A stretch of 64,000 nt of DNA from JANLQX01 sp031368215. Lineage in GTDB: Bacteria > Actinomycetota > Acidimicrobiia > Acidimicrobiales > JANYDT01. Every line of letters begins with the position of its first letter. Positions within the stretch are counted from its first letter, which is position 1. Under the pieces are notes generated by a model, which was not told the DNA's origin, did no database searches, and was given only the letters and a program-made list of their open reading frames with translations. Positions 7,051-14,388 of this stretch are shown one piece after another. A program made the position numbers and the translations under genes. The stretch is from NCBI GenBank assembly GCA_031368215.1, contig JANLRD010000092.1:1-64000 (forward strand). Direction: 5' to 3'.

Positions 7051-7941
7051 CTACGAAAGGGGCACGGCCTCTGTCACTTCCGTGCGGGCGACGACGCGAT
7101 CGCGTTCCTCGTGTTTGGCGGTGCGCCGAGGGTCGCTGAGGTAGTGGTCGAACGCTGACCGGTCAGCAAATTGCAGGACCTGCAACTCATCCGGTTGACC
7201 GTCCACCTGAGGCAGGCGCAGTCGAACGACGACCCTGGCTCCGTGCTCGGTCACGAGCTCGAGGACCGCATCTTCGTAGCGGTGGAGATCATCAGCGCAC
7301 GAGTCCTTGGCCCAGAGGAGTACGGAAAGCGTGAGGGTCGGATCGCCAACGTTCGAAGGATCACCTCCGAGCGACGCAGGTACGCGTTCCGCCTCGGCTC
7401 GGGTGGACAGCGTGGACTGAGCTTCGGCGAGTGCGGCGAGGTCACTCGTATGGTGCTCGATCTCGTGGAGCGCTTGCGCCGCGACCCAGGCAAGAGACCG
7501 GGTTTCGGGTCGCGGCCATCCGTAGTGGATGGGCCTCGCGAGTTGTGTCGGAGTAAGCGCGCATATCGTTCGGCTGAACAGATCCGCGGTTAGGCGAAGC
7601 TCATCGGCGAGCCTGTTCGGATCGTCGTTGTCGTAGATCCCGAGATCGACCCGTGCCGTCGGGAACATCGACTTCGGGATCGGGTTGTCCTCGACCAGAC
7701 CGAGCACGATCCGATCCCGGAGGTTGATCAAGACGTCGCGCATGTGACAGCCGTACTCGGTCATCGACCAGACCTCGGGATCCGTCCGAAGCCGGGCCAT
7801 CTCGCCGTCGCGCGAAAGGAACTGGCCAGCCTGCGCGACCGCGACCATAAGGCGTTTGGGCAACTCGGCGACGTCTGTGGTGTCCCAGACAAAGCCACAC
7901 ACTTCGCATCGCTCAACTTGCTGAATCTGCGTCACCACCAT
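7051..7941 (-). CDS. DinB-like protein with C-terminal dimeric-barrel-like domain
   Basis: 296 residues. The N-terminus has a lone Cys pair (CEVCGFVWD). Residues ~45-190 read as a DinB/maleylpyruvate-isomerase-type four-helix bundle with possible metal-binding His in YGCHMRDVL and HEIEHH. Residues ~240-290 (VLQFADRSAFDHYLSDPRRT, then VVARTEV) resemble a small ferredoxin-like domain of the ABM/DUF1330 kind. Members often use mycothiol or act on small molecules, but the substrate cannot be told. Single gene, start ATG 7941; it is the first chromosomal-type gene after the island. Confidence 0.7.
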   Translation of the reverse strand: MVVTQIQQVERCEVCGFVWDTTDVAELPKRLMVAVAQAGQFLSRDGEMARLRTDPEVWSMTEYGCHMRDVLINLRDRIVLGLVEDNPIPKSMFPTARVDLGIYDNDDPNRLADELRLTADLFSRTICALTPTQLARPIHYGWPRPETRSLAWVAAQALHEIEHHTSDLAALAEAQSTLSTRAEAERVPASLGGDPSNVGDPTLTLSVLLWAKDSCADDLHRYEDAVLELVTEHGARVVVRLRLPQVDGQPDELQVLQFADRSAFDHYLSDPRRTAKHEERDRVVARTEVTEAVPLS

Positions 7942-8120
7942 GTCATCAACGCTAACAAGCCCGGTCGAGTGCGATCTCCACGATAACGGCGATCGGGCAG
8001 CCCTCGACGTGGCTCTCCAACCGCACCGGGGTTGGACGCCACGCGCTTCTCCTGACAGCGTGGGGAGGAATTGCCGCTACGGAGTCCGAATCGGCACCAA
8101 CCCCAAAAGGACCGTCGACC

Positions 8121-8903
8121 ATGACAACTCCCGCTTACGACTTCACCGGCAAGACCGCGATCGTGACCGGCGCGACGGGCGGCATGGGACGCGCGATCAC
8201 AGCAGCGCTGGCCCACGCCGGAGCACACGTCATGGCGAGCGACACTTCCGACGCTGCCGGCAAGGCATTGATTGCCGATCTCGCCGACCTCGACGCCGCT
8301 GTTGCGTTTCACCGCGCCGACGTCAGTGACGCGGCTCAGGTCTCGGCGCTGGTGGACGCAGCGGTCGAGCGGTTCGGCAAGCTCGACTACGCCGTCAACG
8401 CCGCAGCGATCGAGTTCGAAACGGTTTCGCTCGCTGACTGCTCCGACGATGACTTCGATCGAATGATGAACGTCAACACCCGCGGCGTCTTCTCCTGCAT
8501 GAAGCATCAGCTGCGGGCGATGCTCGCAGTCGAGGGTGGCACCGGCAGATCGATCGTGAACATCGCGTCGACCAACGCCTTCCGACCCCAGCACGACCAA
8601 CCCGCGTACACCGCGAGCAAACACGCGGTGCTCGGCCTCACCCGCAGCGCGGCGTTCGACTACGCGCGTCGGGGCATCCGCGTCAACGCGATCTGCCCGG
8701 GCGCGATCGACACGCCGATGTTGCGAAACGCGATGGAACGTCGCGGTCGCGATGCCGAGGACAGTGCGCGTCGCCTTAGCCCACTTGGACGTTTCGGGCG
8801 ACCCGACGAAATCGCCGCTGCAGTTCTGTGGCTGTGCTCGGACGCATCGTCGTTCACCACCGGTCACGCCCTCGCCATCGACGGCGGCATGCTCGGATCG
8901 TGA
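8121..8903 (+). CDS. Short-chain dehydrogenase/reductase
   Basis: 260 residues, classical SDR. Cofactor motif TGATGGMG (residues 18-25), an NAAA variant of NNAG (~93), catalytic IASTNAF and YTASK (Tyr/Lys ~160-164), and the PG/AIDTPM loop. The C-terminal GHALAIDGGM is typical. D/S at the end of beta-2 (ASDTSD) favours NAD(H). Preceded by AAAAGGA nine bases before the ATG. Substrate not predictable; no pathway partners adjoin it. Confidence 0.85.
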   Translation: MTTPAYDFTGKTAIVTGATGGMGRAITAALAHAGAHVMASDTSDAAGKALIADLADLDAAVAFHRADVSDAAQVSALVDAAVERFGKLDYAVNAAAIEFETVSLADCSDDDFDRMMNVNTRGVFSCMKHQLRAMLAVEGGTGRSIVNIASTNAFRPQHDQPAYTASKHAVLGLTRSAAFDYARRGIRVNAICPGAIDTPMLRNAMERRGRDAEDSARRLSPLGRFGRPDEIAAAVLWLCSDASSFTTGHALAIDGGMLGS

Positions 8904-9086
8904 ACCAGATCGTCGGAGCGAATTCTCCGTTTCGACAACGACCCTGACGACGCAGGCAGCGCGCGTACGTTCATCGGCCGCACCGGGTCGGGCCCGACTG
9001 GTCAGATCTGCCATTCCTCGGCCGATGTGGAGACGAGAAGGACCGCGTCGGTCCACGTACGTTCGAGTATCGACCCGGGAACTGCC

Positions 9087-10535
9087 ATGGCTTGCCGAAA
9101 CGACCGTCACCGGCGATCACTGGTCTTGGCCGTGATCACCGGGACCGTTGCCGTCGCGGGATCGTTCGCCACCATGACGCCAAGCGGCGCGGCATCGGCG
9201 ACCTCGTCGCTGCTCAACAAGGCCACATCGACAACGATCGCGCCGGAGCCGGTGATTGCGAGAACAACGACCTCGCCGACGATGTCCACGTCGATCAGCG
9301 CCACTCCCACCGTTCCGACCACCGGCGCCCCTACGACACCGTCCCGACGTAGGTCCAAGCCCCCGGTCAACCGGCTCCCGCTCGCGGTCACGTCGGACTC
9401 GAGCGGACGGATGCTCGCCCTCAACGAGATGCCCGACGGCTGGACGACCCGGCCAGTCAATGCTGCAGCCGCACCGTTCGACTGCCGCCACCTGCAGCCG
9501 GCGATGGGCGCGCCCGTTCGCACCGAACGCGTCGGCTTCCTCGGCCCGGCCGGGCAGAGCGTGATCGAACGCATCGACGTGTTCCGCGACGAACTGACCG
9601 CGCTGCGTTCACGGGACCGGCTCGTCGAACGGCTCAACGAGTGCGCTGCTGCAACCTTCGCCGTCGAGACAGGGACCTTCCGATTCGAGCGTCAGCCGAT
9701 CAGCATGCAGTCCGATTCCGGGCCTGACGCAATCGCCGCATGGCGTGAGTCGACCTTCGACACAACCTCACCGGTTGGCGAGTCGGAGGACTTCCTCCTT
9801 GTCGCCGCCGGCCCCACCGTCGTGAGCCTCTGGACTTCGACGGAGACACCAGTGGGCGATCGACGTGCCCTCATCACGAAGGCGGTGTCCGTTGCCTACG
9901 AAGCACCGGACTGCAAGGTCACGTGGAGGTCCAAGGGACTGCGGCGCTGCAGCGATGGTCGTCTCGACATCGACGGCCGCCGGGTGTTCGGATCGGGGGC
10001 GAACACGTCGGACGAGTTCGCGCTCTACCCCGGACGCTTCCTTTCGTCACAGCCTGTCCGCTCGCGCACTTCCCCCACCGTCGGAGGCGAACCGAGCCGG
10101 ACTGCCTTCTCGCTTCGCGGCGGCATCTCGTTCACCGTGACCTGCGCAGCGACGTCGTGCCGAGGCGCGCTCACGCCGATGCCGAGGTCCGCGATCGAGC
10201 CCGTGGCCCCCAAGACGATTCCTCCGCTGCCCCGGACCACCACTACGACTGCTCCGGCGACGACAACCACAATGCCGGCGACGACGACGACAACGACACG
10301 GCCGAACACCACGACGTCGACCACTCGACCAACCACGTCCACCAGTACCACCACGACGTCCACGACGAGACCGTCGACCACGACGACCACGACAACGACC
10401 GCACCGCCCACCACGACGTCCACCACCACGAGCACCACAAGCACGACAACGACGACGTCAACCACGACGAGCACGACAACCACGACGACCACGACGACAT
10501 CCAGCACCACGACGACATCGACGACGATCCCGTGA
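9087..10535 (+). CDS. Secreted protein with ~100-residue Thr-rich tail
   Basis: Start ATG 9087 gives MACRNDRHRRSLVLAVITGT, a typical signal peptide with cleavage near PSGAASA. A Thr/Ser/Pro linker (about 35-90) is followed by a ~280-residue globular part with three or four Cys. From about residue 383 to the end (482) the protein is almost only Thr, with Ser, Pro and Ala. No LPXTG or membrane segment, so it may be glycosylated and wall-associated or released. I do not recognise the globular domain. GTG 9027 upstream in frame would place 20 charged residues before the signal peptide and is rejected. Confidence 0.7.
   Translation: MACRNDRHRRSLVLAVITGTVAVAGSFATMTPSGAASATSSLLNKATSTTIAPEPVIARTTTSPTMSTSISATPTVPTTGAPTTPSRRRSKPPVNRLPLAVTSDSSGRMLALNEMPDGWTTRPVNAAAAPFDCRHLQPAMGAPVRTERVGFLGPAGQSVIERIDVFRDELTALRSRDRLVERLNECAAATFAVETGTFRFERQPISMQSDSGPDAIAAWRESTFDTTSPVGESEDFLLVAAGPTVVSLWTSTETPVGDRRALITKAVSVAYEAPDCKVTWRSKGLRRCSDGRLDIDGRRVFGSGANTSDEFALYPGRFLSSQPVRSRTSPTVGGEPSRTAFSLRGGISFTVTCAATSCRGALTPMPRSAIEPVAPKTIPPLPRTTTTTAPATTTTMPATTTTTTRPNTTTSTTRPTTSTSTTTTSTTRPSTTTTTTTTAPPTTTSTTTSTTSTTTTTSTTTSTTTTTTTTTSSTTTTSTTIP
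10237..10535 (+). repeat. Low-complexity ACN-codon tract (poly-Thr tail)
   Basis: Nearly every codon is ACN, with third bases mixed (A, C, G) rather than a pure tandem repeat, so selection on the protein and not slippage alone keeps it. The other strand reads as poly-Val and a shifted frame as His/Asp-rich; both are artefacts. Confidence 0.8.
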
Positions 10536-10581
10536 GGAACTGGGCAAGGGCACGCCCGACGATCTTTGCTAGACCGATTCG

Positions 10582-11487
10582 GTGAAACGAACCGACGCCG
10601 AACCGTCGAGCAGACAGTGGGACGCATCGATCGCCGATCGCCTGTCGGAAGTAACCATCACGGCGGCGCTTTCCGCCGCCATCGCGTCGAAAGCCAACGG
10701 TCTGGTGAAGCGGTTCGGCTTCGCGATCGTCGAATCAGCGCCGAGCGCTCTGACCGATCCCGCCGTCGACGATCGACGCGGCGAGCTCGAGTCGTTCGGT
10801 CGTGCGCTCGGCACGCCCGTCTTCCAGTCGCCACGACGCGAGCTCGTCGAGGATGTGAAGGACTTCTCCGACGTGGAGAGCGGTGACGATCGCGGCTACC
10901 GCTCGGGCGGTGAGCTCAAGCCCCATTCCGACCCGCCGACGCTCATCGTGCTGCATTGCCTGCAAACGGCGAAGTCGGGCGGTGGAAGCAGTCTCGTCAG
11001 CGTGGCCTCGATCGCGCATCGCATGGCGACGATCAACCCGACCCTCGTTGACGAACTGATGCGTCCGTTCCCCGACTGGCGCATCGCCGGCCAGGACGGC
11101 GCTGCCGTGGCCGGACCATCGCCGCGACCGCGGCCCGTTCTGGCTTCGCACGGCGGGAAGCTGAGCTGCGTGCTGTATCGACCCTTCATCGAGCTCGCCG
11201 CCGACGCGCTCGCCGCACCCCTGAGCCCCGAGCAGATCGCAGCCCTCGACCTGTTCGAAGCATGCTCGTTCGACGACGACCTCACCCTGCGCTTCGTTCT
11301 CCGTCCCGGCCAGACCCTCGTGCTCCACAACCGCTCGGTGCTGCATGCGCGGACGGACTACACCGACTGGTCCGAGCTGGGTCGGCGACGCCATCTCCTG
11401 CGCATGTGGATCGATGCGCCCGAATCGTTCCCGGCGCATCCCGATCATGCGCTCGGGGATCTCTTCGCGTCACCGCCGGTTCCCTGA
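10582..11487 (+). CDS. TauD/TfdA-family Fe(II)/2-oxoglutarate dioxygenase
   Basis: 301 residues from a GTG. The facial triad is visible: H115-x-D117 in LKPHSDPPT and distal H255 in SVLHARTDY, followed by the 2-oxoglutarate-binding Arg in GRRRHLLRMW (268-276). VLHCLQTAKSGGGSSLVS is the expected strand-turn region. Substrate unknown (relatives hydroxylate taurine, aryloxyacetates, gamma-butyrobetaine or amino acids). It is the first of three same-strand genes (TauD, PhyH, PCD-VOC) and may share a pathway with them. Confidence 0.8.
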   Translation: MKRTDAEPSSRQWDASIADRLSEVTITAALSAAIASKANGLVKRFGFAIVESAPSALTDPAVDDRRGELESFGRALGTPVFQSPRRELVEDVKDFSDVESGDDRGYRSGGELKPHSDPPTLIVLHCLQTAKSGGGSSLVSVASIAHRMATINPTLVDELMRPFPDWRIAGQDGAAVAGPSPRPRPVLASHGGKLSCVLYRPFIELAADALAAPLSPEQIAALDLFEACSFDDDLTLRFVLRPGQTLVLHNRSVLHARTDYTDWSELGRRRHLLRMWIDAPESFPAHPDHALGDLFASPPVP

Positions 11488-11541
11488 GAACGCGCGTACG
11501 CACGCATCGACAGAGTCAAGGCCGTCCCCTACCGTGGCGCC

Positions 11542-12432
11542 ATGCGAGTGAGCGATGTCTGTCTCGAGGAGCTACACACGCAGGGGTTCACCGTCGTCGA
11601 GGGATTCCTCGGCGCGGACGAGCTCGCCGCCGCGCAGGATCAGCTCTGGCGCACGTTCCCCCGACCCGAGCAGTTCTTCGCTGACCCGTCAGCCTTCGCT
11701 CATCTCGCCAAGGGCCAGTTCGCCGGGCTGAAGCTCTTCCCGTTCCCGGGGTGGGAACTGAACCGTCTGGCGACGCATCCCGACCTCGTCGATGCCGCAG
11801 AGCAATTTCTCGGTTCGGCAGAACTCGAGCTCTACAAGGTCGAGGTGTGGGCGAAGTACTCGGGCGCCGTGGACTACGACCAGACACATCACCGCGACTT
11901 CGGCAATCACTCCATCGTGGTGCCCCGAGATGACGGCGTCGGGCGCCAGCTCACCACCTTCCTCCTCCTCTCCGACGTCACTGAGCTCGACGGTCCCACA
12001 AAGGTCGTGTCCCTGGAGCACACCCGCAACATTTCGATGGTTCCCGACGAGTCCCTTGGCGAGTTCGGATTCTCGCTGACCAAGGGACGATTCGCCGATG
12101 TCGAGGTCAGCGTGACCGGTCCCGCGGGCACGCTGTTCATGTACCGCACCGACGTGTACCACCGCGGTTCGAACTTCGGTGCTCCCGGTCGCTCGCGCTT
12201 CGCCATGCTCACCGACTTCCAGGTCCGCGGCCCTTCCTGGGCGGGGAAGATGTCGTGGCCGAATACGGCGAACAGTCCGCACTGGGTGGAGCTGATGGAG
12301 CGCGCCACCGTTCGCGAGCGCGACCTGTTCGGATTTCCGAAACCGGGTGATCCATACTGGAACGCGCAAACCCTTCGCGACGTCGGGCGGCGCTACGCCA
12401 AGATGGACATGGCGCCCTACGCCACCTTGTAA
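11542..12432 (+). CDS. Phytanoyl-CoA dioxygenase (PhyH) family protein
   Basis: 296 residues. The metal triad is H117-x-D119 in THHRDFGN and H207 in DVYHRGSNF, with a downstream Arg (GRSRFAM) for 2-oxoglutarate. The family hydroxylates lipids, CoA esters and many natural products with Fe(II) and 2-oxoglutarate. It starts 54 bases after the TauD-like gene. Two oxygenases of different families side by side suggest a small catabolic or biosynthetic cluster. Confidence 0.8.
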   Translation: MRVSDVCLEELHTQGFTVVEGFLGADELAAAQDQLWRTFPRPEQFFADPSAFAHLAKGQFAGLKLFPFPGWELNRLATHPDLVDAAEQFLGSAELELYKVEVWAKYSGAVDYDQTHHRDFGNHSIVVPRDDGVGRQLTTFLLLSDVTELDGPTKVVSLEHTRNISMVPDESLGEFGFSLTKGRFADVEVSVTGPAGTLFMYRTDVYHRGSNFGAPGRSRFAMLTDFQVRGPSWAGKMSWPNTANSPHWVELMERATVRERDLFGFPKPGDPYWNAQTLRDVGRRYAKMDMAPYATL

Positions 12433-12516
12433 CCGTATGCGCGCGTTGCACTGCTCCGACTAGAAGTCGAAGATCTCCCCCGGGAGCGACTTCTCTCGAA
12501 GCTGGAGCCGTACGTC

Positions 12517-13218
12517 ATGCGAGTGGTCGATACGATGGGCCACATGGCGACTCGTATCCCTCGATCGGAATTCAACCGTCGGTACGACCTTCCCAACTGG
12601 CGGGTGATCAACCACACGATCAGCACGGATTTCGCCTGCGGCACCTTCAGCGCTGCCGCCGAGTTCGTGCGCCAGATCGCCGCGTTGGCCGACGAGGCCG
12701 ACCACCATCCTGATCTCGATCTCCGCCACCCCGGCACCGTGCGGGTGTCGATCACCAGCCACGACGCCAACGGCCTGACGCGACGCGACGCGTCACTCGC
12801 GTCGGCCATCGACGAGTTCGCCTCGACCACGAACCTCACGGGAGATCCGTCGAGGGTTGCCACCGTCGAGATCGCCATCGACGCGATGGACATCCCCTTG
12901 GTGCTGCCGTTCTGGAAGGCCCTCCTCGGCTATGTGGAGGAGCCGCCGGCGAATGTCGGAGACCCGGTGGATGCGCTGGTCGACCCGGGGCACCGCGGGC
13001 CGGCGCTGTGGTTCCAGCAGATGGACGCGCCTCGTCCACAGCGCAGTCGCATTCACGTCGACATCCGCGTTCCCCACGATGAAGCTGAGGCCATGATCGC
13101 CCGCGCCATCGACGCCGGCGGACGGTTGCTCACCGATGCGTACGCCCGCGCGTTCTGGGTCCTCGCCGACCCCGAAGGCAACGAGGCCTGCGTGTGCACG
13201 TGGCAGGACCGCGACTGA
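12517..13218 (+). CDS. Pterin-4a-carbinolamine dehydratase fused to VOC domain
   Basis: 233 residues. Residues ~25-95 match PCD/DCoH: LPNWRVINHTISTDFACG and the active-site block EADHHPDLDLRH. Residues ~112-230 are a glyoxalase/VOC-like half (ATVEIAIDAMDIPLVLPFWK; RIHVDIRVPHDEAEA; FWVLADPEGNEACVC). The dehydratase recycles oxidised tetrahydropterin; the VOC part may bind a related small molecule. ATG codons at 12517, 12535 and 12544 are all possible starts. Confidence 0.75.
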   Translation: MRVVDTMGHMATRIPRSEFNRRYDLPNWRVINHTISTDFACGTFSAAAEFVRQIAALADEADHHPDLDLRHPGTVRVSITSHDANGLTRRDASLASAIDEFASTTNLTGDPSRVATVEIAIDAMDIPLVLPFWKALLGYVEEPPANVGDPVDALVDPGHRGPALWFQQMDAPRPQRSRIHVDIRVPHDEAEAMIARAIDAGGRLLTDAYARAFWVLADPEGNEACVCTWQDRD

Positions 13219-13233
13219 CTTGTCGACCGATCG

Positions 13234-14313
13234 TCAGAGCACGTCCCCGACGCCGTAGAGCAGGGCAAGGTTGAAACCGCGGGCGACCCATTTGCGGGTG
13301 AGCTGCGCCGCACGTCCGTCGCCGGCCTCGGAGAAGTCGAACGTGCCGATCAACGACAGCGGACCGCTCAGTAGATAGGCCGCCTGTTCCGCCGCGGCCA
13401 CCCGGAGCTCGGCCATCGGCCACGTCACGCCGTGGCGTTCGAGAGCCGCCTGATAGCGGACCAACAGGGACTCGGCGTGCTCGTTCTGCACCTCGACGTC
13501 CATCGACGTGGCCAGCAGCCAGACGACGTCGTAGACGCCGCGACACCGCAGTGACAGCTGCCAGTCGATCAGCGTGAAGTCGTTGGTGCCCGGAGTGAAG
13601 AAGAGATTGTCGAGGCGGGCGTCGCCGTGGACGAGGGTGCGCGGGCCGGCCGCGCACTTGTGGATGATGCTCACGAAGCTCGCGTCGAGACGCGCCCCCA
13701 ACTCGAGCGACCCTTCGGGTAGGTCGGCCACAAGCGCGGGTAACGCAGCGAGGCCGGCGGTCACGATCGGAGGTACGGCGGCGAGGTAGACCGGATCGTT
13801 CTGCAGCGGCAGCCAACCGAGCTCATCGAGGGCGGGCGCTTCCCACCACTCCGCGTGGAACCCGGCAAGCGCATCGATGATGCTGGCGGCCCGGTCCGGC
13901 GTGATGCCGGCGAGCTGGTCGCCGGCCTCCAGGTGGCCGAGGTCCTCCATGATGAGCAGGAACTCGCCGGTGTCATGGTTGCTGAGCGACACGTGACAGG
14001 CCGGAACGGGGAATGGAACGCTGTGGGCGATGGTGTCGTAGAAATTGTTCTCCCGCGCATAGAGGCCAAGGGCCATCCCGACGTTGCGATTCGCCTCCGC
14101 GCCCGTTGGCAGCTTCGCGATCACCGTGGCCGGCGCCGTGGCTGGCGCACCTTCGTACGTGAGGTGGAGTCGGGCGATGATGCCGAACACGCCGACACCG
14201 GTGCCGATGTCGTCGGCCCGGACACCGGTCACGGAGCCACCACCCAGCAACGCGGCCAGCGCCACGGTCAGCCACGCCGGCGTGAGGTCATCAACGGATT
14301 GCGGAATCGTCAT
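13234..14313 (-). CDS. APH/EcKinase-like phosphotransferase
   Basis: 359 residues from ATG 14313. Kinase-fold motifs: IAKLPTG (nucleotide-binding Lys), LVHGDARLDNLFF (catalytic loop H-x-D-x4-N) and LIDWQLS (metal-binding D). These are hallmarks of the aminoglycoside phosphotransferase superfamily branch (DUF1679/EcKinase-like) that in actinobacteria often sits beside acyl-CoA dehydrogenases and phosphorylates small molecules, not proteins. Converges with the PCD-VOC gene (15-base gap) and is not in an operon with it. Confidence 0.75.
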   Translation of the reverse strand: MTIPQSVDDLTPAWLTVALAALLGGGSVTGVRADDIGTGVGVFGIIARLHLTYEGAPATAPATVIAKLPTGAEANRNVGMALGLYARENNFYDTIAHSVPFPVPACHVSLSNHDTGEFLLIMEDLGHLEAGDQLAGITPDRAASIIDALAGFHAEWWEAPALDELGWLPLQNDPVYLAAVPPIVTAGLAALPALVADLPEGSLELGARLDASFVSIIHKCAAGPRTLVHGDARLDNLFFTPGTNDFTLIDWQLSLRCRGVYDVVWLLATSMDVEVQNEHAESLLVRYQAALERHGVTWPMAELRVAAAEQAAYLLSGPLSLIGTFDFSEAGDGRAAQLTRKWVARGFNLALLYGVGDVL

Positions 14314-14388
14314 GGGCCGAACGTAGTGGGGTCGTGCCTGTCGCCGCCCATTCGCGGCGGAACCCGACACCTCACGGACCCGAGAGGG

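Noticed and set aside
7932..9110. 392-codon minus-strand frame
   Set aside because: Antisense to the SDR gene; Arg/Val-rich composition with no domain, while the plus strand has clear SDR motifs.
9923..10585. His/Asp-rich frame over the Thr tract
   Set aside because: Shifted reading of ACN codons; the in-frame product has a signal peptide and continuous domain.
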